NCBI GenBank assembly: GCA_964016985.1
Contig: OZ024825.1
Coordinates: 5,388,056-5,452,055, forward strand
Direction of reading: 5' to 3'
From: Anodontia alba
Lineage: Eukaryota; Mollusca; Bivalvia; Lucinida; Lucinidae
DNA: 64,000 bases
Below, in pieces: positions 21,298 to 32,912 of the stretch. The position numbers were made by a program, and so were the translations under genes. Below the pieces are notes generated by a model. The model saw only the letters and a list, made by a program, of their open reading frames with translations. It did not search any database and had not been told where the DNA came from. The number at the start of each line of letters is the position of its first letter. The first letter of the stretch is position 1.

Positions 21298-21445
21298 AAA
21301 TACTTTTGTGGTTGTTTCTGTCAAGTTATTTACTTGTTATGCCAATCAGAAGAAAGAGGTTATCTATAGGTGCTCACAGGTAATCAGAGGGATTCCAGTC
21401 ATTTCTGAGTATTTAATGCAGCTTTTGCTGGGCAAAAAACAGAGT

Positions 21446-21724
21446 CATTACGAAAACACGCCTATTCAAATATATGGAAAATTTCACCTCCAAAAACTGA
21501 AAATTTTCAGATAAAAAACTCTGATATTTTTCATATTTCTGCTCAAAACATAGATTGTGGGTACTTGTTAGAACTGCCTCAGCAAGGCAGTTCTAACATC
21601 TACCCACAATCTGTGTTTTTGAGCAAAAATAAGAAAAATAATGTATACCCCTTTAAACCCCAGTTTTACTATATAAAAGTGGGGTTTAAGGGGTTCAAAA
21701 CTACATAGGCGTGTTCTCGTGATG
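21446..21724 (-). mobile_element. Family C MITE, left of an inverted pair
   Basis: CATTACGAAAACACGCCTAT to TAGGCGTGTTCTCGTGATG. Core II arms differ by a few bases near the turn. Confidence 0.88.
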
Positions 21725-21750
21725 TCTAGATGTTAGTTTGGGGAATAAAA

Positions 21751-22029
21751 CATCACAAAAACATGCCTATATAATTTTGACCCCCTTAAACCCCACTTTT
21801 ATATAGTAAAACTGGGGTTTACAGGGGTATACATTATTTTTCTTATTTCTGCTCAAAACATAGATTGTGGGTACTCATTAGAACTGCCTCTGTGAGGCAG
21901 TTCTAACGAGTACCCACAATCTTTGTTTTGAGCAGAAATATGAAAAATACCAAAAAATTTTATCTGAAAATTTTCATTTGTTTGGTGGTAAAATTTTCAA
22001 TATATTTGAATAGGCATGTTTTCGTAATG
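21751..22029 (+). mobile_element. Family C MITE, right of an inverted pair
   Basis: CATCACAAAAACATGCCTAT to ATAGGCATGTTTTCGTAATG. It starts 26 bases after the previous copy, in the opposite orientation, so the pair makes a ~580-bp imperfect inverted repeat. Confidence 0.88.
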
Positions 22030-22625
22030 ATACCAGGACTTATTTACTCTTATCCAGCAGATCACCTCAATACACTTTTTCAGAGGGAAGGCCTATTTTA
22101 GAGCATCTCAGGATCTCCAGAAACAAGGTCCATCCCTTTGTTCTAGGTTGTCCAGCACGGGAAGGAATATACTTTATCACAAACCTTGGTTAGCCCCCAT
22201 CAAAGGCCAACTGGTGAAATAATTCTCCAAGATCACAGTCAAAGGGCTTTCACCACTTTTTCTTCCAGTCAGATCAAATAGGCTACTGTGCCAATCTATG
22301 CACAATTTGTGCAGACTCTGCTTTAACATCTTCTGGTGATAATTGTATACAAACAGTAGACGTATCATCACAAGATGCTAAATCCATCCAACAATGGCCA
22401 TATTTGGTACTGGTAACTTGGAATTATTTTTTCTTATATAGGTATTTGAAATAAAAACCGGTATGTAACATGACTTGCTATCAAATGACGACTTCACAAC
22501 GTTTGCTAATAGTAAACTGGTCCATTGGTACATCACATGTGCAGGTATAAATAAAATCTGTGAAATCAAGAGATAAGGGGAGCTGAAGTAAGAGGACTCT
22601 TTCCGAAGACCTAGATCAAAAACAT
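22030..22625. other. No feature recognised
   Basis: Low-repeat sequence; two ~63-codon ORFs on the minus strand show no recognisable domain. Confidence 0.45.
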
Positions 22626-22629
22626 TTGT

Positions 22630-22912
22630 ATGTTATGGGTACTTACTGAGGCATTTCTGATGAGTACCCACAAAATATGCTTTTATAGAGACATAAAAAA
22701 AAATAAAATAAGATAAATACAATCTGGGAAAATAAGAAAAATAAAATCAATTTGTCATCTACTGAAATAGCTCAGAGGGTGGTAACAGTGAAATTCCTTA
22801 CCATACTTGACACAGAAAATTAGAACAAAAAGACAATTTGCATGATATGTCAAAGCCTATTTTCTGGGAAAGATAAGGAAAGATAAGGAAAATATACCCT
22901 GGGAAAAATAAT
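22630..22912. repeat. Family F and D fragments
   Basis: TGTTATGGGTACTTACTGAG with ATGAGTACCCACAAAATATG is a core II remnant. ATTTGTCATCTACTGAAATA and AATTTGCATGATATGTCAAA are D arms. Confidence 0.5.
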
Positions 22913-22913
22913 A

Positions 22914-23132
22914 CACTACAACCGCTTTATAACACGATTCATTATAACATGGGTTTGGATACAACACGGTTCAAAGATGGATCCCAAAAATGTATAGGTT
23001 ATATTGAAAAATGACCATAAATGGTCATTTTTCAATATAATCTATACATTTTGTTTGGATATAACACGGTTGTTTAACTAACATGGTTTGTGCTATGGAC
23101 CCCAACAATAGTGTTATAAAGAGGTTGTGGTG
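22914..23132. mobile_element. Tigger-like TA-flanked MITE, 219 bp
   Basis: TA at 22912 and 23133. Ends CACTACAACCGCTTTATAAC and, reversed, CACCACAACCTCTTTATAAC. The interior is a long inverted repeat around AAATGACCATAAATGGTCAT. The end composition resembles pogo/Tigger elements of Tc1/mariner. No transposase. Confidence 0.75.
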
Positions 23133-23194
23133 TAAACATACAATGAATTGTCACCTGCCAAATTAGCCCAGAGAGTGGAAAAGATTAAATTCCT

Positions 23195-23660
23195 TACCAT
23201 ACTTGGCATAAAATTTGAACAAGTTCATTTTACTATCACTTGGTGTGATCATAATACTGCTGGATAAGTGACAAACACATCACGAAAACATGCCTATATA
23301 TTTTTGACCCCTTTAAACCCCACTTTTATATAGTAAAACTGGGGTTTACAGGGGTATACATTATTTTTCTTATTTCTGCTCAAATACATAGATTGTGGGT
23401 ACTCGTTAGAACTGCCTCATTGAGGCAGTTCTAACGAGTACCCACAATCTATGTTTTGAGCAGAAATATGAAAAATATCAGAGTTTTTCATCTGAAAATT
23501 TTCCGATTTTGGAGGTGAAATTTTCTATATATTTAAATAGGCGTGTTTTCGTAATGATGTGGACCCTAGTGAGATGCTGCATTTTGTGGCATCTGATCTG
23601 GGTCCACACGGTTTGGTTAAAATGTCTGTCCAAGTACTTAGGGTAAATATGGTAAGAATG
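23195..23660 (+). mobile_element. Family B MITE split by family C
   Basis: The left half (CCTTACCATACTTGGCATAA, then GGATAAGTGACAAACA) and the right half (GTGGACCCTAGTGAGATGCT, then AAGTACTTAGGGTAAATATG) form one B element once family C (23278-23556) is removed from core I. Confidence 0.75.
23278..23556 (+). mobile_element. Family C MITE nested in family B
   Basis: CATCACGAAAACATGCCTAT to ATAGGCGTGTTTTCGTAATG. Core II is perfect at the turn: AACTGCCTCATTGAGGCAGTT. Confidence 0.88.
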
Positions 23661-23973
23661 ATGAAAGCTTTGTGAACAGATGATAGATGCCATCTGATGT
23701 TCAAAAAAAAAACCCCCAAAAACAGAAAAGCTTTTCAGAGACAAAGTGTAAAAAAGCAAGCTTCTGTTCAAAACTGACATAAAATTAGAACAAATTTTCT
23801 CATGAACTTATTTTGATCTATGATTTGGTAATAGCCAAAATGTTCAAGTCTTAGCAATGTGTGTAGGATGAAAAGATTTTTTTTGTACCTGTAGCAGCAT
23901 GAAATCTTGAGGATAAAGGTTCAAAATGAATGTTCAGTTATATCTATCTATGTACCAGTTGTTTATAATGCAT

Positions 23974-24005
23974 GCACGCACGCACAACACAACACAACAC
24001 AACAC

Positions 24006-24072
<67 letters not shown>
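23974..24072. repeat. Compound microsatellite (ACACA)n(AC)n
   Basis: A short GCAC run, then AACAC pentamers, then an uninterrupted AC run to 24072. It produces three overlapping histidine/threonine-repeat ORFs that are not genes. Confidence 0.95.
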
Positions 24073-24074
<2 letters not shown>

Positions 24075-24445
24075 GCATTTTACTATTCATTCCCAATTTT
24101 TGGATATTCATAATTCATTTTTGGATATTTAATAATATATTTTCTGATATTACAAAACAACTATGGATATCCAAAATTATTTTTGATATCCATAAAATGA
24201 ATTATGGATATCCAAAAATCAAATTATGGAAATATAGATTCAGCAATATTTTCGGATATCCAAAAATCATTTTATGGATATCCATTATTTGATTTTTGGA
24301 TGTCCATAATTTAATGTTTAGATATCCATAAATAAGACTAAATACTGGATATCTAAAAAATCAAATTATGGATATCCAAAAATAATATGTATATATTTTA
24401 GGATATCCACAATTTAATTTTTTTGATATCCAAAAAACTGGTTTT
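24075..24445. repeat. Short-period inverted GGATATCC array
   Basis: About a dozen words of the type TTTTGGATATCCATAATTTG and its complement alternate along the segment at 30-40 bp spacing. Each unit centres on the self-complementary GGATATCC. It follows the AC microsatellite directly. Confidence 0.75.
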
Positions 24446-24832
24446 TTGACAGCCATAAATGGTGATTAGATAGTAAAATGATGCCAATGTTAACAAGCTA
24501 AAATCAAATTTGGTTTACTCATCTTGCTATTCTCTTTTCTGACAAGATTAACTTTTATTTATCTATTGGTTTCATTACAATCAGAATATGCCAAAGAGGG
24601 TTTGCTCCTGACTGTGTATGATCAAGGTTACAGGAAGATCACCTCTTAAGTTTCTGCTAGTCAGTCAAACTGGAAATAATTTATCACTTTTTTGTCAGAG
24701 ATCTGAGATGGTAAAGAACTAGTGTTAAACTCAATTAACCTGTTTTCTAACCAATCAGAGAAAAAAGACCTAGTAATTTAATTACTGACAGTTGGGATAA
24801 CCTGTTACCTTTTTAGAGTTTTGATAAAACTT

Positions 24833-25028
24833 TTAACCCTTATTCAGATGAATAAATTAAAAAGCCACACCCATTTCTAATTTTCAGCCAATCAGATTAC
24901 TTGATCAAGGTTGTTGATATAGATTCACGTACTGAATGGCAAACAGTGCAGATCCAGATCAGTTGGCTTCAGGATCTACACTGTTTGCAAAGGCAGGATA
25001 TATCCGGGTTCAGCAGGACAAGGGTTAA
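24833..25028 (+). mobile_element. Family A MITE with deleted palindrome arm
   Basis: TTAA at 24833 and 25025. Right end TTCAGCAGGACAAGGG. The core lost most of its right arm: CAGTTGGCTTC is followed at once by AGGATCTACACTGTTTGC. Confidence 0.88.
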
Positions 25029-25110
25029 ATTCAAATTCTCATATTTTATAAAATAATACTTAACAAAACAGACAATTTTCTATATTCAGTCATATGAATA
25101 AACTTATTTA

Positions 25111-25287
25111 CCATAATAATTCTATGTATTGGGACAATACAGAGTAAACAGTGTAGACCCAGATCAAATACCACAGAATGTGGCATCTGATCAGAGTCTA
25201 CACTGTTTGCCACTTAATCTGGTAGTTTTTAGAAAAAAATAACAGATAATAAATGGATTAGTTCAAATTATAGGATAAGTTTAGTAA
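25111..25287 (-). mobile_element. Family B MITE
   Basis: CCATAATAATTCTATGTATT at the left, AAGTTTAGTAATG at the right. Core I: TAAACAGTGTAGACCCAGAT / ATCAGAGTCTACACTGTTTG. Confidence 0.75.
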
Positions 25288-25291
25288 TGAT

Positions 25292-25505
25292 TTAACTCTT
25301 AAAGCACCAGTCACAACTGCAGCAGACGACAATTATTTATTTATTTTTTTTTTTTTTTTTTTTTTCAGAGAAAACAAGTCTTGACATTTCATTTGAATAT
25401 GGCAGATGATTCACATGAAATGTCAAGACTTGTTTTCTCTGAAAAATAAAAAAAAAAAAAAATTTGAATGTCGTCAGCTACAAATTTTGCTTGGCTCTTT
25501 ACAGT
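25292..25505. mobile_element. Family E MITE
   Basis: TTAACTCTTAAAGCACCAGT at the left. Inverted arms AAAACAAGTCTTGACATTTC and GAAATGTCAAGACTTGTTTT surround core III. The right end (TTTTGCTTGGCTCTTT) is eroded. Confidence 0.78.
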
Positions 25506-25554
25506 CTTAGGACCAAGTGCCCACCTATTTATTGCACAATCTAAAGAACAATTA

Positions 25555-26010
25555 CATTAGGTATGTAAGCGCACACCGCAGTAAGTTTCAGGTGAGCTGT
25601 CTTGGGTACACGGCTACGTTCTTGTGCACTGGATTCGCTGGTCGAGGTGGTTGTGGAGGGTACAAGCAGTAGGACGGTATGCTCTGGATCACTTTATTCC
25701 AGTGATTTTGGTGGGCACCCTTGCTGAGAGGCATGCGCCAGCGGACTCATTTGGGGGAATAGGGTATATAGATAAACAATAGATAGCATTTACTATATAA
25801 TATAGATTATAATATAGTTGCTTTTTTTTTTTTTTTTTTTTCTTTTTTCGTTTGTTACATTGTTTCTGTCCTTCTTTCTTAATAATTATTTTCTGTCATT
25901 TGGAACTCTTTCCTTGATTATTCATTTGTTAGTACATTTTGATGCATCTGTATATGCTCCTATGTGAGCCGAAAATTCGTAATAAATATCTTGTATCTTG
26001 TATCTTGACA
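25555..26010 (+). mobile_element. 3' end of a non-LTR retrotransposon with heptamer tail
   Basis: The segment is less AT-rich at its start (CACACCGCAGTAAG, GGTGGGCACCCTTGCTGAGA), then T-rich, and ends AATAAATA followed by tandem TCTTGTA copies (25983-26008). A short tandem tail after a polyadenylation-like word is typical of CR1/L2/Jockey-type 3' ends. No coding part is identified. Confidence 0.5.
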
Positions 26011-26355
26011 TAGATCAACACCTTAACAGTTTTAATTGAAACAAAAATACAACTTGCTCTACACCAGCAGCTTGTCATATTTACATGTCTGTGAACACAC
26101 CAGTTGAATAGTAATAAAACAAAGTGTAAAATGATTTTATTTTCAAAAGGTGCTCACTTTGGACAGAGTAGTTACAACACAGAGTAGCTGAATGTTAAAA
26201 CAACAAATAATGATATTATACCATGATAGCAAAATTCAGGGTAATTTGATAGGAGTCAGATCTGACCCCCTCAAAAACACTTGGTCTATAGAGTGTTTAA
26301 GGGTTAAGGTGTCATAATATTTAGAGAATACAGTTTTGTTATGAAGTGTATAGCC

Positions 26356-26572
26356 TTAAACATTACCTCTCAGGACAGATTCAGCAGATAACAAGTTGAT
26401 GATATGTTTCTTATTATTTTTTTTTTTTTTTCAGAAAATAGACTTTGACATTTCTTACAAATTGTTCCTTAGGAGACAATTTGCATGAAATATCAAAGTT
26501 TACTTTCCGGGAAAAGTAAGAAAAATATTTCAAAATGTTGTCTGCTGAAAATTTTACCGAGCATGCTAAACC
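26356..26572. mobile_element. Family D MITE
   Basis: TTAA at 26356. Arms GACTTTGACATTTCTTACAA and GAAATATCAAAGTTTACTTT meet at TCCTTAGGAG. The right end is TTACCGAGCATGCTAAAC. Confidence 0.75.
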
Positions 26573-26756
26573 TGATATTGACACACCTCAAGAGCTTCCA
26601 ACTTCATCAATTGACAACATCAAACATTGTCATGACATTTTATATCAAACATAAAATGGTACTTACCAACGACCATACACCATAAAAATTTTATAGCCAC
26701 TTTATTTCACTAAAATGATTTTTGCCTATTTTTATTCAATTTTACTCCTCTATGGG

Positions 26757-26917
26757 TTAATTCAGCAAACTACAAATTGATGGTATTTACTTATATTTCC
26801 CAGAAAATAGATTCTGACATTTCGTGCAATGTCAAAGTCTGTTTTTCTGGGAATTAAGAAAAAAAAAAAATCAAAATGTTCTCAGCTGAAATTTTTACCC
26901 AGTATACTTAGTGTTAA
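26757..26917. mobile_element. Family D MITE, short core
   Basis: TTAA at 26757 and 26914. The core lacks its middle: TTCTGACATTTCGTGCAATG passes directly into TCAAAGTCTGTTTTTCTGGG. Confidence 0.75.
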
Positions 26918-26919
26918 GG

Positions 26920-27455
26920 ACACTGAATTAGATGAAGTCAAATTCTAGTCTACACTCCCACCATATATGGTGATAAAAGTTCTTTCATTCATTCAGTATC
27001 TATATTGTGACCTAAAGAACGAAGATCAATGAAAATGTTGATAAATTAACATAAGGAAGCATATATTAAAACCGATTTAATTTCCTTTTTTGTCAATGAA
27101 GTCAATAAACCTGTATTAGGATGCAAAATTATGACTGTCTCCCTCCCCCACAATAATAAAATTTCACACTACCTACATCACGCTGACATACCATAACTAT
27201 CACCCTACCATATTTTTCCTAATCAGAATGCATCCTTTATTATTATAGGGCATTCCTTAGTTTTTGCTCCAAAATGTCTTCTTTCTTAATTTTATTTACC
27301 ATTTATATAAAGGATTTGAAGTGTATACAGAATTTGACGTAAACTGCTATTGCTTTACAGTAAACAGTCTTTGTATATATGATACTATATACAACCAAGC
27401 CAACATATCCTTATAGCAATCTCTTATTCTTCAGATTACAGCCCCTGTACCTTTA
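26920..27455. other. No feature recognised
   Basis: AT-rich; no repeat family or coding region supported. Confidence 0.45.
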
Positions 27456-27459
27456 TCTA

Positions 27460-27773
27460 CAGTGGACTCTCATTATCTCAAAGTCCAAAGGACTTTCTTA
27501 AGTACTTCAAGATATCCATACTTCGACATATCAGATTTGCAGAATTGATGAAAAAAAATAAATTGAACAACCACAATTCTTAAATAATATGTAATTTGAC
27601 TCCTGAAGTTAGAGATATATTGAAAATATTGTGAAAAAGAGGAGCAATTTCTCCTCTTTTCCACAATATTTTATTACCTTTTGTTAGATTTTCATGTTAA
27701 AACAGGGACCAGATTTTCACTTCGAGATAAGCGGTTATTCGAGATAAGCGAAATCGAGATAACAAGTTGACTA
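27460..27773 (-). mobile_element. Tigger-like MITE related to 41411
   Basis: Left end CAGTGGACTCTCATTATCTC; right part TTCGAGATAAGCGAAATCGA. The centre has GAAAAAGAGGAGCAATTTCT-type sequence also found in the copy at 41411, in the opposite orientation. One arm of that centre is shortened here. Confidence 0.72.
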
Positions 27774-27774
27774 T

Positions 27775-27885
27775 ATTTCTTTATAAAAGCATATGTTGCT
27801 GGTACTCATTTGAATTGTCTCTACTTGTCAAGGCAATTCAAATGAGTACCATCAATGCATGCATTTATAAAGAAAATCAGATAAC
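27775..27885. mobile_element. Core II-type hairpin (family F or relative)
   Basis: TTCTTTATAAAAGCATATGT and its complement at the right flank GGTACTCATTTGAATTG / CAATTCAAATGAGTACC. No clear terminal repeats. Confidence 0.6.
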
Positions 27886-28124
27886 AATTGCAGCATCATT
27901 AAATACGCCCCTCATGAAGTCCTCTGCTGATCTTTAAGTAAGCTGAGTTAGTAAAGCCTGTATTTAACTAGGATGACAACATTTAGCATTTGGTAAAGCT
28001 AATCTTCCATGAAGCCCTCAGAGTATACAAAACAAATGTACAAATTACAAACAGATATAACACAATATACAACAGCATAACTGTAAATAACATGGTTATT
28101 GAGACAGATCTTGTTTCTGTGCAG

Positions 28125-28210
28125 AAACATATACTGCATGCATTCATTAGAACTGCCTCACTGAGGTAGCTCCAATGAGTACATCAACCATATATTCCCA
28201 TGGCTAAGCA
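28125..28210. repeat. Decayed core II hairpin
   Basis: CATTCATTAGAACTGCCTCA against TGAGGTAGCTCCAATGAGTA. The outer parts are eroded. Confidence 0.5.
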
Positions 28211-28219
28211 AGGAAGATA

Positions 28220-28564
28220 CAGTCAACCCTCTTTATACTGACACTCCATACAATGACAAAATTCATTATAATGACAATTTGAATGTCATGGAACCTTCGT
28301 TCAAGAGGTGACTGTTAATGAAAAATTATGCAAGAATGATTGCACTAAAACTTCAAACAACAGAAGTTTTGCATATTTGTTAGAATCACCTCAGTGAGGT
28401 GATTCTAACAAATATCCAAAACATAATGTTCTATGAGGAAATAAGAATAAAGCAAGGCCATTCTTACCTATCATTCTGTCCATTAAGGATTCTTTACAAC
28501 AGCAAATTCATTTTAATGGCAACATCTTTGGAAAAAATACTGTCATTGTAATGAGGGTTCACTG
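28220..28564. mobile_element. Tigger-like MITE with a core II-like centre
   Basis: TA at 28218 and 28565. Ends CAGTCAACCCTCTTTATACT and, reversed, CAGTGAACCCTCATTACAAT. The central hairpin TTGTTAGAATCACCTCAGTG / AGGTGATTCTAACAA resembles core II. Confidence 0.78.
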
Positions 28565-28566
28565 TA

Positions 28567-28960
28567 TACTTTTGTTTGTCTAACAGGCACCCTATGTAGA
28601 GCTGAATACATGATAGGATAATGATCATGTGAGTAAAGGTAAACATAAAACATTTTGACAAAATAGACAGTAGAAGATGAAAATGTTATATAACAAATGA
28701 ACTCATCAAGATTAATAAAAAAAGTTAGTACAATAATAATATGTTTACTTTGAACCACTACAGTTTCAATGTATACATATGCATATAAAGAAATGGGAAG
28801 GATGTCTTTAAAATGTGCCCTTATTATGTGGATATTTTACTACAAGTTTTTCCAGCAACTTTGAAAAACCCAAGGGTACAGTGTGGCAATTATGTCAAAT
28901 GCAGTATTTGCTCTAAGTATGGGAGAAGCTGTATATAGTAACATGACATAGTATCTTTTA
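28567..28960. other. No feature recognised
   Basis: Nothing supported. Confidence 0.45.
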
Positions 28961-28963
28961 TAT

Positions 28964-29100
28964 CATATTTACCCTAAGTTTTACAGACAGGCCTTAGCAA
29001 ACAGTGTAGACAAAGATCAGATGCCACAGAATGTGGCATCTGATCAGGGTCTACACTGTTTGCCACTCAATTCTGCTGACTTTTACCTCTAAACTTCACA
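28964..29100 (-). mobile_element. Family B MITE, partial
   Basis: CATATTTACCCTAAGTTTTA, then core I with long arms: GCAAACAGTGTAGACAAAGA / TCAGGGTCTACACTGTTTGC joined at CCACAGAATGTGG. The right end is eroded. Confidence 0.78.
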
Positions 29101-29351
29101 TTGACCTTAATAATTTCTACATAAACTTACCAAGAACCTTAATCAGAACTAAGGGGAGGGGCAGGTGACAGTTTCCTCATTTAATTATGCTTCACAGGAA
29201 GCTAGATACAATCTGCTGTTTTATAATAATGACTCATAATGATCCCAGAATTATGAAATACCATATGCAAAAGTTGCAGGAGACCATATTCATAATTAAC
29301 CAGAGATGCTATCTTCCTTCGAACCCAGCTATTAGATGACAGATTAAAATC

Positions 29352-29564
29352 TTAACCCTTGTCCTGCTGAATAATTAAGATGCCACACCCACTTCTAATT
29401 TTCAGCCAATCAGATTACTTGATCCAGATTGTTGCTATAAATTCACATACTTAATTGCAAACAGTGTAGATCCAGATCACTTGGCTTCTGGAGAAGCCAA
29501 CTGATCTGGATCTACACTGTTTGCAAAGGCAGGGTTTATCTGGGTTCAGCCGGACAAGGGTTAA
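29352..29564 (+). mobile_element. Family A MITE, first of a back-to-back pair
   Basis: TTAA at 29352 and 29561. Left end CCCTTGTCCTGCTGAA intact; the right end TTCAGCCGGACAAGGG has one change. Confidence 0.92.
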
Positions 29565-29754
29565 CCCTGATCCTGCCAACCCAGAAATGCCCTGCATTTG
29601 CAAACAGTGTAGATCGATACCCAACTGATCTATATCTGCACTGTTTGTCATTAGGTATGTAAATTTGTATCAACAGCCTGGACAAAGTAATCTGATTGGC
29701 TGAAAATTAGAAGTGGGCATGACAACTTAATCTATTCAGCATGGCAAGGGTTAA
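29561..29754 (-). mobile_element. Family A MITE, second of a back-to-back pair
   Basis: Starts on the same TTAA that ends the previous copy and ends at TTAA 29751. Opposite orientation; core arms shortened around GATCGATACCCAACTGATC. Confidence 0.88.
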
Positions 29755-29889
29755 AACTCATGGAGAAACATTGACAAACTCATAAATAATATGTTTTATG
29801 TCTTTTTCCATAGCTAATTTCAAAGTCTGAACAAAAACATGAAGCTTAGATCACATGTATGGCAACTTGTCTGTTAAGAAATACAGTAA

Positions 29890-30250
29890 CATTTTACAAA
29901 ATTTTAAATTCAATTTTTTTTTCTACGGCTGTCACATGGACTTTACAGTCACTGAGGAGGTTTAGGGTTTGTGATGTGTGATGGATAAAACTTTGAACTA
30001 CAAATGTATATGTTAAAGAAGATGTCCAAGGAAGAGACACAATCACAGAACATAGCCTACCAATGATACCAAGAGGAAGTGCAAACAAACCAAGACAGTA
30101 CATAAGCCACAACTGAAGAAATGCAAAGCAACCAGACCACTCTTCCCAAACAAAATAAAAGTCAAAAGGATTGCCTTTGGAAACAAAGAACACACAAAAT
30201 CACGAAAATCGGAGGCTCGGTTTGATTGAGTCAAGTTAATCACAATGCCA
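29890..30250 (-). other. Hydrophobic minus-strand ORFs, unrecognised
   Basis: Two overlapping minus-strand frames (29894-30193 and 30043-30243) are open for 99 and 66 codons. One has a hydrophobic run around GLFALPLGIIGRLCSVIVSL that could be a membrane segment. Part of the DNA (TTGGAAACAAAGAACACACA near 30180) recurs at 50988, so it is probably repeat sequence. No family recognised. Confidence 0.2.
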
Positions 30251-30344
30251 GACAGGATCCACTACACAACAATAAGACAATAAAAAGGACAAAACAGGAT
30301 AAAACCTCACAGTAAGTAGCCACAAGGCCACCATCCAAATCAAT

Positions 30345-30432
30345 TGAATATATCCATGACCAGTGTCAAACATCAGCTAGTCTAACTATCAACTTTACAG
30401 CCACACAAGGAGATAAGCATTAAAAAACAAAC

Positions 30433-30463
<31 letters not shown>

Positions 30464-32565
30464 TTAACCAAAAAACTGAACATTTATGTAAAATCCATGA
30501 ACTTGAACTTGAGTCAGTAACATGATTGAGATTTATAATACACAAAACTTTTGACCAGTATCAAACAGCAACATAAGTCCATGTATCAACCAACATAACA
30601 TATCCAGGACCAGTATCAAACATCTGTCCATGTATCAACCAGCATAAACTGTCTATGACCAGTATCAAACATCAGTCCATGTATCAACCAACATAACATG
30701 TCCATGGCCAGTATCAAACATCTATCTATGTATCAACTTTATATCCAGGCATTATGGAGATAAGCATTTTAGAAAAGCTGAACCAAAACCTTAATATCAA
30801 TGTAAAGTTCTCAGTCCAAGAACTCAATCTCAAGATCAGTAAGGGGCTTATAATAGATAAAACTTTATCCAGTATTTAACTGTCCAAGTGTCAACCTACA
30901 TGGCATGTCTAGACCAGTATCAAATATCAATCAGTGTATCAATCAACATAATATGTCTATGACCAGTATCATACATCAGTCCAAGTACAAATGTATTAAC
31001 CAACCTAACATGTCCATGGCCAGAACCTAAGATCAGTCCAAGTATCAACCAACCTCACATGTCCATGATCATTATCTAACCTCAGTCCAATGACCAACCA
31101 ACCTTACATGTCTACGACCAGTATGTATAATATTCACAAGTATCAACCAACTTGGCATATCCATGACCAGGACCTAACATCAGCCCAAGTATCATTCAAC
31201 ATAGCATATCCATGACCAGAACCTAACATCAGCCAAAGTATCAACCCATCTAACCTATCTATTACCATCATCTAACATCAGCCCAAGTATCAAGCAACCT
31301 ATCATACCCATGACCGGTACCTACCATCCGTCCAAGTATCAAACATCACAGTATGTCCATGGCTAGTAACTAACATTAGTAAAAGTATCAACCAACCTAA
31401 CAAACCCATGACCAGTATCTAACAGAAGCCCAAGTATCAACCAACCTAACATGTCCATGACCAGTATCTTACACCAGTCCAAGTATCAACCAACCTAATA
31501 TGCCCATGACCAGTACCTAACATCAGCCCAAGTTTCAATCCTGACATGTCCATGACCACTACCAATATCAGCCCAAGTATCAACCAACCTAACCTATTAC
31601 CATAAGCTAACATCAGCTCAAGTATCAACTGACCTAACCTGTCCATGACCAGTATCTAACATCATCCAAAGTACCAATTAACCTGGCATATCCATAGCCA
31701 GTGCCTATCAGCCCAAATATCAATCATCCTAACATGTCCATGGCTGGTATCTAACCTCAATCCAATTATCAACCAACTTTACATGTCCAGGGCCAGTACC
31801 TAACATCAGTCCAAGTACCACTCAACCTAATTTGTTCCTGGCCAGTAACTTACATCAGTCCAAGTATCAACCAACCTTACATGTCCATAAGCAGTACCTA
31901 ACATGTCCAGGGCTAGTACCTAACATCAATCCAAGTATCAACCAAGCTGGCATGTCCATGGCCAGTATCTAACATCAGTCCAGGTATCAACCAACCAAAC
32001 ATGTCAATGACCATTACCTAACATCAGTCCAAGTATAAACCAAGCTGGAATGTCCAGTATCTAACATCAGCCCACTTATCAACCAATCTGTTAGGTCCAT
32101 GACCAGTGCCTAATATCAGCCCATATATCAACCAGCCTTACATGTCCATATGACCAGTGCCTACATCAGCCCAAGTATCAACCAACCTCAGATGTCCATG
32201 ACCAGTTCCTAACACATCCAGCACCAGTACCTAACATCAGCTCATGTATCAACCAACCTAACATGTCGATGGCCAGTGTCTGACATCAGCCCATGTATCA
32301 GTAAACCTAACATGTCCATGACCAGTACCTAACATCAGTCCAAGTATCAACCAACCTGGCATGTCCATGAATAGTTCCTAACATCAGCCAATTTATCAAC
32401 CAACCTTAAATGTAAATGACTAGTACCTTACATCAGCCCAAGTAAACCAAACTAACACATCCATGACCAGTATCTAACAGCAGCCAAAGTATCAATCAAC
32501 CTTACATGTTCATGACCAGTACCTAACATCAGCCCAAGTATCAACCACCCTAACATGTCTGTCTC
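30345..32565. repeat. 49-bp satellite array, about 40 units
   Basis: Unit: ACCAGTACCTAACATCAGCC, then CAAGTATCAACCAACC and TAACATGTCCATG. Two related non-tandem blocks (about 30390-30550 and 30730-30870, both with GGAGATAAGCATT) punctuate the left part and suggest an older, longer period. A poly-A tract (30428-30462) sits in the first. A diverged relative is at 47580-47789. Confidence 0.9.
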
Positions 32566-32724
32566 TTCCATTTGCAAATGAAAATTACATTTTTTTCCCA
32601 CTCAGTGTTCTTGAAGTCAGGTTCATACACTTAGAAGTTAAAGATTTTGGTTAAAAAAATTTTGAGGTTAGTATCTCCTGAATGCATAGTCATAGTTTGC
32701 TTATACTTGGACTGAGGTTATGTA

Positions 32725-32875
32725 ATGGTCTCTTTTTTTTGTAAAGCAAGAAAGACTGGCATTTCAAGTGAATTGTCTTATTGACAATTCACATGAAATG
32801 ACAAGTCTTATTTTCTCTGAAAAAAACAATAAAAAAGTCATCTGCTATAATTTTGCTTAGCACCTTATGGGTTAA
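32725..32875. mobile_element. Family E MITE, left end missing
   Basis: Core III hairpin: TTTCAAGTGAATTGTC / GACAATTCACATGAAATG. The right arm TTTTGCTTAGCACCTTATGG ends at GTTAA (TTAA 32872). Confidence 0.72.
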
Positions 32876-32912
32876 AGCCTCAGGCTCACTGGATATCTTT
32901 TGTTTTAATTCT

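Noticed and set aside
23478..23780. 100-codon minus-strand ORF
   Set aside because: It runs across the joined ends of family C and family B, so it is a repeat translation.
23907..24292. Three overlapping ORFs rich in HT repeats
   Set aside because: Produced by the AC microsatellite.
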